A stretch of DNA of 64,000 nucleotides from Aegilops tauschii subsp. strangulata (Eukaryota > Streptophyta > Magnoliopsida > Poales > Poaceae): the NCBI RefSeq assembly GCF_002575655.3, contig NC_053040.3, positions 466,040,780-466,104,779 of the forward strand, in the 5' to 3' direction. Position 1 is the first letter of the stretch. Each line of letters begins with the position of its first letter. Position numbers and translations under genes: made by a program. A model generated the notes under the pieces. The model worked only from the letters and a program-made list of their open reading frames with translations. It did no database searches and was not told the DNA's origin. This document shows, piece after piece, positions 44,610 to 57,589 of this stretch.

Positions 44610-46293
44610 GTAAGTCCCTGCATTTCATTTAATTCGTACTGGCATTCGTGTATGATTTGTGTGTAGTGGCGGATCCACGAATTCAAGTTACCAGGGGTGA
44701 AAATTTAACTTAAAAAATACGAAGGCAGTTGCACTCCGGAAATCAACATAACTTGAGAAATGTGAAGCTACATGCACTTTGAAAACCAGCTAATGATCCA
44801 AAGTAGTTCCGATTATAAACACTGAATGATGCAAGCACCAAAAAACACAAAATGCAACATGGTGTACAAGGACTACAAACATGGTCTGTACCTGCTTGAA
44901 TTATTCGTTCTCTGGCTGAAAATATCGAAGTGCAATTGCACCTATAGCCAGTGCGCAAACTGCATATCAATATATCTATCCTGCACAAGTATGCCAATAG
45001 TTTCAAACAATAGATTAGAAAAGTATTTATGCTACGTTGTCATGATACGGGGGCTTTCTGGTAGATGGCCTCGACATTTCCTCAAGCCATGAAAATGCAC
45101 CATAATTTGCTTGTCATCAATGCCTGCAAATCTCCATGTCTCTCTCAACATAGCAGATCATCATTAGACACTAAGTCCTTCAATGGGAGCTTGCAAAATG
45201 CTTGCATTAGATGCCTCATTAGACACTATATGTTCATCACAAGGAGCATGTAAAATGTTTGCATCAAATCCTTCATTACCAGTCTGTTCATTAGACACTT
45301 CAGGCTCAAGAACAACATGACCTTGGATGTTTGCACCGGAAACTTGATTAGATTCATCAGATTCAGTTAGTTCAGTATTGATTGGGGGAGTTATAAAATA
45401 AGTAGAAATTGCTTTCATTTTCTAATAGATTCCCTACATACAAGAAGTTTTACAACATCGTCAGGTTTAACTATTGGCCAGAAATTGAAGAGTTGAATTA
45501 GATATAATCAGGGATGTGATGTACCTGCTCGTTGCGCATGCTACTCTTGCAAGCTGCGACTGTCCGTTTACGCAAGCTCGATGCCATGCCCGTGCCGCCG
45601 CCGCTGCCTCCCACGCAGGCTACACCCAGGGTTGGATCTTCATCTTCTTGTCCTTCCGTTCGCTTGAAGCCCGGCGACCGCCCTCCAATGAGGGCGCGAG
45701 GAAGCGCTGTGTCGGTCTGTCCAGCGGTGGCTAGGTTAGGAGCGAACCAGACTGGAGGCTGGAGTGGATGAATTGGGATTTTCCTACCGTCGATCGATAT
45801 GGGAGGCACTCGTTTGGGCCGCGAGCCTGCTATAGGGACTGCCTTGCACTTATGTTATTGGCCTATCCAAATTGAAACATTTTTCTTCATTTTTTACATT
45901 GCCTGCTCGTGCGTTGGGATGAACAAAACTAGCCTGGGCCAACCTGGATGACTCAAACTAGGTGCACACTTTCGAGCTACCCGAGGCGGCCGCCCATACC
46001 AGCCCCTATGGTGGCGTCGCCCCTTTTTGCGTGTATGATAAGGGTAGTGAAAAATATTCCAGTGGCACTTTTGATTTACCCACAGAATGGTTGAATTGCT
46101 TGTTTCTATGAACTGAGTTCGCCAATAATGTGAAGGATGCCAGTCTTTTCATCCTATTGTAGATTGCTTAGATCTCGATATGCCAAAAGTAATCGCATGA
46201 AATATACAGTAAAAGCCAGTGTGATGTGTGTGGCTACAACTAGTCTGACTACAAGTCCTCATATAACATATCAAGGACGCACCATCTTACCAG
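44610..46293. other. Spacer between the two related exons
   Basis: AT-rich sequence with a GC-rich block at 45560-45760. A minus-strand frame at 45164-45418 contains repeats of the type SNE-ASNASILQAP, but I recognise nothing. No transposon ends were found. Confidence 0.35.
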
Positions 46294-47121
46294 ATTAACC
46301 ATTCGACTTACCAATGCAGTGCGGGAAGAAAGAAGTATTGGGACTGCGTATCTAAGCAGTTGATGCCATGGACTCCTTCGTACAACCTTGTAAGCGAAAA
46401 AGAAGTTGTAGTGTGCCTGTACAAAGAACTAGCGTAAGTTCAATTACCTGCTTCTTGGAATTTTAGTTAGCCACTTATTGCAAAATTGTTCAATTACGTT
46501 GCTTGGCTTAATTTAGTTTGCTACTGATTACATAATGCCACAGCTTGTTAATCCTATTATAGACTGCGCCTATCTATGTGTTTGATACTTACTGTTAAGA
46601 ATTACCTGTTTGCTTAACTTAAATAGCTACTTGTTTGTTTAACTGCTTTGCTGCTGCAACAATGGGTTACAATGATGTTAATAACTGCTTTTCAGCACCG
46701 AATTGAAACTCTTTAATTCCTTGTTTGTTTAACTGGTTTGCTGTTATAACTCCCAGTTGAGAAGTTTTGCTAACTTCAACTTTTCTGAATCCAATCGGAA
46801 CTTTAATGGCAAAACAGGTTAGCCCAAGATCAAAGAGCGAGGTCCCCATGGACGTTGTATCATCCCACAGCAGTGGCACCGGCCCAATCGTGCATTATGA
46901 ATTACTAACTGCTGATGCTCTAGAGGCTAAACTAGTGGTAGAAAGAGATTCTGCTTCTGCACTTATATATGAAGTTGACATGTTGAGGAAACAAAAAGCA
47001 CAATCAGTAGCAGTACTCAAGACAACCATTAAATATTTGGTAGATTTTCAAAACGAAGCATGCTGAGACTGACCACATTGTTAAGGTCCTGAAGGAAAAA
47101 AGGAAATTAAATACCCACTTG
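46294..47121 (+). pseudogene. Coiled-coil gene fragment (TNPA-like?), interrupted by a LINE
   Basis: The exon at 46294-46433 (CAG acceptor, GTAAGT donor) is followed by one beginning about 46818: VSPRSKSEVPMDVVSS, TADALEAKLVVERDSASALI and VDMLRKQKAQSVAVLKTTI, with heptad-like spacing typical of a coiled coil. A frame change near 47060 is needed to continue into HAETDHIVKVLKEKRK, which ends at a donor near 47122. The LINE begins 40 bp later, so the rest of the gene is displaced or lost. Phases of the two exons do not match with the borders I chose. Such coiled-coil proteins accompany CACTA transposase genes in Triticeae, hence the tentative label. Confidence 0.5.
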
Positions 47122-47284
47122 GTAAATCATAGGTGAAATGTTCTTTCCATCGTTGAATAAACTTTTTTTGAATATTTACTGTAGGGTAAAAACCCCACAG
47201 CCCTTTATTTCAAAAAGAACCAAACAAACTGTACAAAGGAGTAAAGGTTACAGTCCTATGCTAGCTTAGAAGAAAAAAGTTACT

Positions 47285-50200
47285 TTACATGAGGGAGTTA
47301 ACCCAACCTACAAGTCTATGTCTAGAACTATCCTTAAGTCTATGAGACAGCAACAGGATGTCATGAACAAAATTACGTCTCCAAGCTGCAAAAGTAGCCC
47401 TTGTCCCCTTGAAGGTTCTTCCATTCCTCAAGATCCAAATATTCCAAGCAGCAGTGAGCATCACTTCAAAGAAGAATGGATGTACAAATCTCTGCCTTGC
47501 TTGGGAGATAGACTGATGAACATTTGAACCATGGCTCCAATCAATTTGCAAGTAATTCCAAACCCTGGAACTGAAGTTACACTCAAAGAAAAGGTGTTCT
47601 CTATCCTCATAAACATATGCATTGCAGATGACACATATGTTATCATCCAAAGAGGATCAACAATGCCTCCTGACCAACATATCCTTCGTGTTGAGCCTGT
47701 CAAAGAAAAGTAGCCAGCCAAAAACTTTAATTTTCATAGTACATCTACTTTGCCACAGCCACTTGCAAGGTTGGATGGTTGGGAGGTGAGTATGCATGAT
47801 GACATAAAAGCTCTTAGCAGAGAACTGCCCAGACTTTCCAGGCCATACCCAAACATCAGGCAAAGTGGGGTCTCTCTGCAAATTAAACAACCATCCTTGG
47901 AGGAGTTCCAGTTCTGCAGCCGCCACCTGTGAGATTGGCAGGTGAAACATGGAGAACAAATCTTGAGATTGAATGAAGTCCCTGACTGAAACTTTGTCAT
48001 CCAAAAAAAATAAAAAAAGTCTTGGAAGCCTCAAATTTAAAGGTTTGGAGGATCCTCCCAGATGCCAAGCATCAAGCCAAAAGAGAGCAGAATCACCCAT
48101 ATTATTTTGCACTGTGTGTAGCGACCCGACCTCAGACGGTCAAGCCTCTGTGCTTAAGTGTCATCCCTGGATCGGTATGCTGACACACACAGTACTCGAG
48201 GATTTATAACAGAGGTAAATCACATGTATAAAGTAACGTAAATACTATTACCTCAATCCAAATAGCGGAAGTAACAACAAGGTTGTGGATTCCCATCAAC
48301 ACCAACGGCAAAGTTGAGTGTAGAAATCGTAACCCTAACGTATCACTTACTCGTCGTAAGAAATCCTGCAACATGAGACTTTGCAGCCACAAAGGGTCAG
48401 TACATTGAATGTACTGGCAAATTCACACTATAGAGCAATGCTAAATAATGGCTATCACTACATGCATATATGGCTGGTGGAGGCTCTATGGTTAACATAT
48501 TTTTGCGAAAGCGAATTTTTCCCTACTGCAAAGGAATATATTTTATTTAACTACAAAGTTGGTTGAAAAAATTATTGAGAAGGTTCCTCCAACTCAATCC
48601 CAAAATAATAATCATTAACCCAACAACTTAATTAAGTAAAGTGATGAGATCAACATGATAATTCAAGAACCAGACACTCAAGATGTCCATAACCGGGGAC
48701 ACGGCTAATCATGATTAGTTTGTACACTCTGCAGAGGTTTGCGCACTTTTCCCCACAAGACTCAATCTCCTCCGTTGGATTTCTCGCACTACACGGTGTT
48801 TGAGAAACGGATGACCGAGACACAGTCTTTCAGAAGCATTAACTCTAACCCTGGGTAGACAGTACCAACCTACACCCCCTACATCTGCTAGCCTACCACT
48901 TGAAGAGGTCATGCAACCTACTCAACTATGCTAGGGCCCATAATAGCTTGTGGCTGCACACGGAAGTTTCTAGCATGAATAATCTTATGATCCCTTTGAG
49001 CCTGGGTGGCATTCCATAGGGTGATCACACGGGTCCTCCGGGATCCCCTTGGGCAAGCACTGGGTTCTCCAGGTGCCCGGGCAAACCACTGGGTGCTCCA
49101 CGGTGCCCCTACCAATCCACCCAGATGTGTATTAAAGTAGCCACCTTAAGTTAACCATTAATTAACAACTCTCACATCTGTCATGAATACACTCAACCAA
49201 TCCACGTCTACGAGTATAGCATAGTAGTATAAGCATAACGTAGTAGTAACTCCCAAGGTTTGAATGCAGGACAATAGGTTCCTACCTCATCAACTACTTC
49301 CCAATACCCACATGTTATGAATCCTAACCATGCAATGTTTGAGGGTTGAAACTAATGCATAAAAACTGGGTATGAAAGGGATATGATCAAAGCGTGAACT
49401 TGCCTTGTACTGTTGATGAAGATGATTGGCACTCATAACTCCTGATAGTTGTACTCATCACACTCCGGTCAATCTATCGTAAGCAAGCAATAGTAACCAC
49501 ACATAAGCAATCACTCAAATGATCGGGAAGAACGAAGAAGACAATTCGGAAAACATCAAAACCAAGCAAATAACTCTTGCAACATAAAACAATTTCTAAC
49601 AGTACCAAAATTATGTGAATTTGGCCTTATCAGAAAGTTTAGGTCAAGAGCTTCTATTTGCAAAAAGAATCAATTAAATCGGAGTTATAAAACTCGAGTT
49701 ACGATCAAACAAAGTTCAAATACAAATCTGTTTGAATTCAAATTTTAAAACTTTCAAAAATATGTTTAAGTTGATTATCTGGATAGAGGAGATCATAACG
49801 AAGAATTTGCCGTTGCTTTCATAAAAAACGGAGCTCCGGTTCAAAAGTTACGAATAGAGGAGATCATAACGAAGGTTTGAACTTGATTTGAAGTTGAATA
49901 AATTTGATTTGCTCAATCTCCAAAATCCACTTTTTATTGGAAAGAATATTTCACAAGGAGTATTTTGCAAAAAGAATCGTTTAAATCGGAGTTACGGATA
50001 AAAAATGCAAAAATGAAAGTTTGGGAAAGTCCTTTTATTCCCTCTCATTTAAGTTTCAAAAAGTTTCGAATTTCACTCAATTTCACACAAGCAATCAAAC
50101 AATCAATCAAATCTATCTATTTAATATATCATTCCAAAATTTAGAATTTTGGGATGTTACACTGTGGCAATTGATCTATAATGGTCAGCAAGCCTTAGAA

Positions 50201-51090
50201 TATCTTTCCACCAAAAGGAGCCAGAGAGGACTGTTGCATGTGGCACAACTCCATCATAATAACTGCCGCATATCAACTGTACCCATGGAACCTGATGCTT
50301 ATTATAGAATTTATGCAAATGCTTCAGAAGGAGACCTTGATTCTGAATATTCAAGTTGAGAATCCATAGGCCTCCCTTATCCTTGGGTCTGCAAACTAAA
50401 TCCCATGTAGCTAAAGATTGTTTGGGAGCATCAGAGTTTCCTCTCCAAAGGCATTGTCTGAAAATTCTGTCCAACTGCTTAATAATACCAGGAGGGATGT
50501 GAAGGTTGCAGAGGAAGTATATGGGCATTGAAGTAAGGATAGATGTAAGAAATTGTAACCTGGATCCTTGATTCAACATGGCAGAGCTGACTAACAACCT
50601 TCTTTCAACACTGTCCACAAGAGGCATTAGATCAACAATTCTAGGTCTTGTAGTACCAAGGGGCAGACCCAGATATGTAAAGGGTAACTGCTCCAACCTA
50701 CAGCCCAAAATGTTGGATAGTCTCTGTGCTTCAGATTGCTCCATATTGATGGGAATCATTGATGACTTGGCAAAGTTCACTTCGAGACCAGTTGATTGCT
50801 GAAAGATCTGAAGCATATTCTTGAGAGCCACCAACTGTTACTCCACTACAGAGAGGATTATGATTGTATCATCAGCATACTGGATGATAGGAAAGTCAGG
50901 ATCATGAGATGGAATTGGAAGTGATAGAACTCCTCTAGCAAGCATGTCATTGACCACCGATTAAAGGAGATCAGCAGCAATGACAAACAGAAGTGGTGAA
51001 AGTGGATCACCCTGTCTGACACTAGATTTGCATGTTGAATAACCTTTGTGTTGTTTGTTCATGTAATCAATCAAACCATTTGTTTTAGAG
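47285..51090 (-). pseudogene. LINE reverse transcriptase and RT zinc-binding domain
   Basis: Recognisable blocks, in order on the minus strand, are SVRQGDPLSPLLFVIAADLL, the catalytic QYADD at about 50868-50882, GLEVNFAKSSMIPIN, YLGLPLG, KGGLWILNLNIQNQ and then, after the solo LTR, NMGDSALFWLDAW. GWLLFFDRLNTKDMLVRRHC and CVIC..EDREHLFFECNFSSRVW of the zinc-binding domain follow. One stop follows the YADD block (VVE*) and another separates the last two parts near 47650. The endonuclease and N-terminal RT are absent. This is a dead, 5'-truncated copy, related to the LINE at 19173-23040. Confidence 0.88.
48117..50161. repeat. Solo LTR (2.05 kb) inside the LINE
   Basis: It begins TGTAGCGACCCGACCTCAGA and ends TTTTGGGATGTTACA. 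The target duplication CTGTG is at 48112-48116 and 50162-50166. No coding sequence or primer-binding site occurs inside. Orientation is not decided. Confidence 0.9.
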
Positions 51091-54000
51091 ATCATGTAAT
51101 AATTGTTTTTTGTTTTTTGGTTTGTAATTTTATTTGAGCACAAGTCTGTATTAATTGATAAGACTCGGAGACATTTTATTTTGATTGCTGTGCCAGACCT
51201 ACAAATATGCCAATCAGGCTAAATGTGCATTCAGCAATAATAGTAGTATAGATGTACCATAAGTGGCACGCATGGGAAAGGGCCAAGATGCTGTAGTAGC
51301 TTGGCTAAATAAAGGATGCTATTGTAGCAAAGAAAAGTACAACGGTCTGGCTTATGTATGTTAGTTGATATTATTGATCCATATACTCTATAAGTGTTTA
51401 TATGTCTGTTAGTTCTGTACATTCTTGGTTGATTGACTTGGTATTTGAATCTTGATACATCCCTTGTGTACATATCTAAATGGGAGTACACATTATGCTG
51501 CGTGTGACATTTGAGTTGGACATGAAGTGTTCCAAATATTCGAATTCACCTTAAACTGGATTCTAGCTTCTGAATTTGAGTATCGGCATTTGTAAACCAT
51601 ATTCATATATGACAGTGGAATACATCTTTGTCGTCCTTTTGAAGATATACAAAAACACATAGAATGATTTATAAAGATTCGTATAGGAATACAAAATGGA
51701 TTCGAATTTAGTTGCCAGGGTAAACGTGGATGCTTATTGTCCCAAAATTCGAAAGAAGCGGCAAAATTTCCACTCCCACGTCGGCTGCCCGAAGCGAAGT
51801 GTTTGGGAGATGGAAATTACTGTCTACCCATTACATGGACAATCCATCGGCCCGAGTTCCACTTCTTTAAATAGGGGTAGGATAGTAACTTCAATTAGAC
51901 ATGACACGACCGCCTCTGAGCCCATTCTGACACGATGGGCACCAAACATGGGCGGCAAAACACATTTGATTCAAGCTCGTCCGAAAGACCTCTGTTTCTC
52001 CCTCCATTTCCCCATTCATACACGGTGGGCAGCAAAACAAACTCGACTCGGCCGAAATCGATGTAGGCAAATATTTTCAATAGGGGCAGGTTTGTAACTT
52101 CACTCATACGTGACACAACCGCCCTACCTGTCAGCCCCGTTCATACACCGTGGGCGCCAACCATGGGTGCCAACCACCCTCTCCTCGCCCGAAGTCGCTC
52201 TGGGCAAATATTGGCGAGATGCGAGATTACTGTCGTATCCCCAACCGACGAGACGTCCAAATTTTAAACGGGGGCTAAGTTCGTAACTTTCCCATATTTC
52301 AGACAGGCGCGTCCCAAAAACATGGTTCCCCATACCTCTCCCTCCATTTTCCCATTCATACACCGTCCGCACTAGAACACCATCCACACACCAGCCTCCG
52401 TCCGCCACCCCATCCATCGCTGCCGTCCTCCACCACATCCATCGCCGCCGTCCTCCACCACATCCATCACCACCGTACTCCACCATGCCAGAGCGCCTAC
52501 CAAGACCGCATTGTCCACTGCTAGAGATGGACGTTTCTCATCCATGACGATGGACCAAGAGCCTTGCATCACGTCCTCTCGCTTCATCGGCGCCATCGTC
52601 CTCTTTGCCGGGGCCGCTCACACGATGTTCTCTTCCACCGCAACGGGACTTATCCCCTGATGCACCCGTCTACCGTCGCAGATCTGCTTCAATGCCACCG
52701 ACAGCCATCGCACCCCCGATGCCTATACGGTGCCGCAAGAGAGGTGGTACTTCATATCTCCTCAACTTTTTGATCTCAACCAGAAAACAGATCTTAACTT
52801 GGTTACTCTACTTTCTTTTCAGCTCTTAGAATTTAGTTCTTAGTTCGAAGCAAACAATGGCTGCTAAATACCATTTCTACGGTTTTCCCCTTTTATGATC
52901 ACTATACGATTAGAATACGTGCTTCGTGTCATAATAGCACTGCTCGACCGATCAAGCTAAACAAGCTTAGTTGTTCAAATACGAATCTGATATTATTAAA
53001 ACAGATTCGCTTAATTGGTCAGCTAAATGTTCCTAAATTAGTTTCGAAAATGCATGTTCGCCGCTCGGGTGTGTATCTCTACAGGGTGCCCATGGTGGGC
53101 CGGCCCACCCTGGGATTTTGGGTCATCCCAGGCCCCGATTCCCCTCTGTTCTGCTGCGCGCTTCCGATCTCTACTCGCCCTCAGCCGCCTGCCTCGTCGG
53201 CGACTTGCCGTCCCCGGACGGCATGACTCTAGGAAGAGACGCCGGACTAACAGGAGGTCAGGAGCCGCTCGCCCAACAGCGTCACCGCTGCCCAGGCGCG
53301 CCGCCGTGCCTACCTTTCCAGTCCGTTCAGGGCTCAGCCGTGCAGCACCCACTAAGCCAACCCGATTTATCCTGAGATAAGTCCTCAACACTCAGCAGCC
53401 ACTCCTCATCACCCATTTTCTAATTGATTCATTACTCATTAGGCAGGACTGTCATTAGGGTTTGTTGTGTGCTCAGTGCTACCTACACTTAATGGTTCAG
53501 ATGTATTTCGGTAATCTTTAGTACCTGTAAAGTTCACATGGTTTTCAAAATTCCGGCCCTAGGAACAGACACTAGTCATTTTGGATTGTTGGTCATAGTG
53601 ACATTGACCCAGATTACTACTGCAAGCCAGGTTTGTTGACAATTTTACTTGTCTTTCTTACTCATTCGATATAATATCCAATTATTCACGTCGATTAGTT
53701 GCAAACAATAAGTGCTAGACAAACTTCTTGATTCAGATTTTGGACTGTCTCTTACTGCAGTTACAATTCTGCATACTTGTCCTAGTAAGCTCACAAGTAA
53801 ATGATTGATTCACTAGATCTATGCTTGCCTTGTCATATTTTTTGTCAATATTCTTTTAGGGTGGACCACCCTGTTTCTAAATACTGCAACCATAGACATG
53901 AGTGAATAGTATTTCTCTATGTGATCTCTTCCATCTTGTGTGGGCAACGAACACTGCATTGTATCGAAAGAAAGTGTCATTTCGAGCTTTTATATAGGCT

Positions 54001-54336
54001 TCGATCTTTTACATGGAATACAATCTGCCTACTTGCTTTGCGTCGCACTACCAATACCTCACCCTTGAAGCTAAACATTATACCACTCATAATTCCTTAG
54101 TTTATTTGTTCAAATACGAATTTCATATGATTCTAATGTTCCTACTTCAGTTTTGAAATGTGTGTCTGCCTGTTATAGAGACATAAGGGGTTTGTATTTC
54201 TATGTGTGGTCTGGTCAGCACGGTTGGGGGGTGAACTTTGCATATGCAGGGGTTTATAGGGAGACACTGTTCGAGTTGAATCCGCAATGCATTCCATAGA
54301 TAATCTGACTACTTTTTATGTTTTCATGAATCTCAG
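51091..54336 (+). other. Region upstream of the transposase-family gene
   Basis: 51540-52400 contains about four copies of a unit with CCCATTCATACACCGTGGGC and GCAAAACA/GTAACTTC-like parts, spaced roughly 110-220 bp. 52380-52480 holds short GCCGTCCTCCACCACATCCA repeats. 53050-53400 is GC-rich and resembles a leader exon. No convincing ORF was found. First exons of the gene at 54337 probably lie here. Confidence 0.45.
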
Positions 54337-57305
54337 ATTCTGAACAACATCATAATGATTATGAGCTTGCGCGCATGAAAAGAATAAAGCAGAACAATGC
54401 CATGGCTGTCAAACTTGGCATTAAGGGACTGAAATCAAGTCTGGATGCGATGCAATGCAAACACTCTCCACCTACAGATTCATGCTCAGAATATGATCCT
54501 AACAGTGATTCTGAGCTAGAGGGAGACCTAAGTCAATGTAGCTCCCTAGTGGAGGAGTCAGAGGAAGATGCCCTATCTTATTCACCCATCAAGGTGCTTG
54601 CTCTAACTCTCCAAGGTTATATTTGTCGCACATATCTTGCAACTGATGCTTTGCATTGCTTCTACTTTGTTGAACTGCCATTAGCTTAGTTTACACATCG
54701 TGTATGTGAATACGCCCTGCCTATCCATTTTCAGTACATATTCCATCTGTCATCATACCATATTTATCCATTCAAATGCTGTTCTTGTGTATCAGACATT
54801 CAAAAGGAAGAGGGCGACTGCTGATCATGGAGGAGCACAAGGAAAGTATTTGGAAAAGGTAGTGGCACCTGATAAATCAAATAGCCCATTAGGTGTAGTT
54901 GCAATATCACCTGACCCACAAAACACGCCAACTCTAGCAGACTCTAGCCCTACTACACTGGTCATTTCTGATGCCCCAACTCAGCAGACCCCAACTGCAG
55001 CAAACATTATGATTATGCCAGTTGACATAGCACCAGCTCTACGACGCAAAACCCCCCATTCCAGCAAAGAGTACACCAAATCCAGTTGCCAAATCCCTTT
55101 TCGAACCAGAGAGAGCCCCAATTGCAGCAAATAGGACCCCTGTTCCATTTCTTCCCAGTTTAGAAGACAAAGCTTATATTGTTGTCAGGAACTTTGTGCG
55201 CATCTTTCCTTCATGGAAAGATTATATCGCAGACACAGAACAATTTCCAGTCTTCCTCCGCAACTTACGCGTAAGTAATGTACTAATGTTATTCATGGTC
55301 ATTGCTGCATATGTTTCTACTGACAGAAGACACAAGATTTCATTCTTTTAAATAGGCGAGGACCAAACTGGATTGTGAAGATGAGCAAGGGTTGGTTGCG
55401 CTTTTCAAGAACTCGTTGATGAAGTATCGTTCCTACCTGAGGCAAGCGCACTTCGATAGCCAGCCTCTAAACGAAATTTCTGTAAAGTCTCCGGTGCTAC
55501 ATTATCCGAGGGTGACTGGAATAATCTTGTTACACATTAGTCTCGACTGCAGCGTAAGGTACTATCTATGATATCACATCACAATTTGAACAACATTTCT
55601 GCATTTGCCTTAACGTCTCACTTGTACGAAAACTGTTAGCAGAAGAACATTCATTCTCAAGGGACCACAGAATCTCGCAACTATACTGCACACTGCATTG
55701 CTCTTGTGAGTACCTTTTGCCCTGTATGACCATACTTACTTTCATAGCTGTTTGATTATGTAGCATCACTGCACATGTTAGCCTCGTTATCGTCCATTTG
55801 GTGGACATTATAAGATCCGTATGGACTCTTACATAAATTTAGAATCAACCCAATGCTTTTGAAGAGGTTTAGCTCTGCAGTCCTCTTGTAAGGACTGAAC
55901 GTCGTCTATCACTGTACTTACATTAACAGCTACCCCCTTCGTCCCATAATATAAGAACGTTTTGTACAGTACACCAGTGTTCAAAACACTCTTGTATTAT
56001 GGGAAGAGGGATTGGTTCATTGTGTAGCATTCTGCATCTTATCTCCCTCGCCCACCATTTACTAAAAAAATATCAGATCTATATTTAATCTTACCAAAAA
56101 GTATAATACACAGACAATGCCAGTGCAGAAGTGTAGCCCATTGCTTTTGTCAGTACATTTTGTCCTGTAATGCTTGTACTTCCAGGGATTGGTAGTTGAT
56201 TATGTAGCATCAATCTGCATCTTATCTTCATTATTCTCTATCCCTTCCAGTATTATCATATCTATAATTACTATCTACAAAATGTAGAGTACAGGCAATG
56301 CTTATGAAGAAGATTCGGTGCTGAAATTCGTGAGTTATCCTTCCCTTGACACGGAGAAGGGCATTATAAAGCCGGTGTTAACTGTTAATGTAAGTCAGTT
56401 CTTCTAAAGCCTTTATCCTCAACTGCTGTTTAATTTTCTCATACTCCCTATCGTTTACTTCAGTTTAGTTTGTTGTTTCTACCAAAATGCATGTTCGCAA
56501 GAATCGTAAGTTCTAAGTTTTGTAAAACCAAATTCCTTATTCATACCATGCACATTACTCAATACTCCCTATATCTATTCTTGTTTTTGTGGATCTATAA
56601 TCCAGTGTGTGGTGAAGCAGCCCACGTTTGCACCTTGTCATCTCCTGTTTTATCTTACTGATGTGGCTGATGTGATATGAACAACATGCCATGCACATTA
56701 ACCAAAATAGATACAATGATTTTCTTTTCCCTTCATCTATGCTTGTTATGTTGACATGGTAATCCAGTAGTGTGGTGAAGCTCCCCGCATTATGAACAAT
56801 GCCAAATTATGCTATTGATATTTTGAACTTACTCTTTATTTTCTAATTTGAAATTGGATGGAATTGACAGCATAGTTATCATCTTTGTTTATACACGTGC
56901 AAAACCTGTCATCTCTCTGCTTTGTTTCAGGGTGATATGCCTGATGGCATGCACAAGTCTACTGAAGGCTGTGAGACAAACCCAACATATATTGCAGCAA
57001 AGAAGGCAAAACATCTTGAAGATAGCGAGACAACCCCAAAGTCTTGTCTTGATGCATTGTTCAAGTTACTTGAGACTAGTAGTCAGACAAGCTCACAGAA
57101 TTCGTTGTCTGAATCAGTTCGACTTCTTCAGTCCCAAGTTCTAGCAGAAAGGCATTCTGCAACTCAACTTCGACTTGAAGTCCTATCTCTAAGAAAGATT
57201 GCCGAGAACACCAATGAGAACCTCATCGCTAAACAACTACACCTGGAAGCTATGACCGACATGCTAGGCCGATCTCACAGCCTTGCTCAGCAGCTTGCGC
57301 AGTAG
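54337..57305 (+). pseudogene. En/Spm-type plant transposase-family gene (TNPA-like)
   Basis: Six exons fit: 54337-54593, 54796-55270, 55356-55558, 55643-55705, 56288-56389 and 56931-57305, with GT-AG borders and consistent phases apart from two indels. Content in order is an acidic Ser-rich part, a Pro/Thr-rich linker, FVRIFPSWKDYIADTEQFPVF, RTKLDCEDEQGLVALFKNSL and YRSYLRQAHFD. Next are WNNLVTH, KNIHSQGTTESRNYTAHCIA (the plant Ptta/En/Spm transposase-family signature) and a C-terminal coiled coil ending at 57305. Lesions are one extra base near 55050, one missing base near 55515 and TAG in place of the conserved Trp after NNLVTH. In CACTA elements such proteins bind subterminal repeats, here perhaps the GGCC array just downstream. 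The gene is inactive in this copy. Exons before 54337 were not found. Confidence 0.78.
55933..56010. mobile_element. Stowaway-type MITE (about 78 bp) in an intron
   Basis: CCCCCTTCGTCCCATAATAT faces TTATGGGAAGAGGG. A TA precedes the left end; the right duplication is mutated. It lies between the fourth and fifth exons of the transposase-family gene. Confidence 0.75.
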
Positions 57306-57589
57306 TTTCCCGCAAGGCTAACCTTTCTTGAACTGTCTTGGAAGTGGCCTCGGTTCAGTATTATTTTGTTACGCTGCTTTGTAATCTGCTTCTTCGTTGC
57401 GCGTTATGATCACTGGTGGCGAACTTTGATGCCCAGTGGATGTAATATACCATAAATCCTTTATTGTATAGTGTAGGCTTATTCTTAGTTACTATGCCGT
57501 AATTTCTTTATTGTATAGAGTAGGTTTGTTCTTAATTCTTACTAGTTACTGCCATCATTCACTATCTAAAAAATCAGATGTAGTCGACC

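Larger units (their letters stand above)
47163..51090 (-). mobile_element. LINE, 5' truncated, split by a solo LTR
   Basis: On the minus strand, RT motifs begin near 51090 and the element ends in a short poly(A), visible as T at 47163-47169. The solo LTR at 48117-50161 splits the ORF. Removing it and one CTGTG rejoins RSIATVQ to NNMGDSALFWLDAW exactly. I could not identify the target duplication of the LINE itself. Confidence 0.85.
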
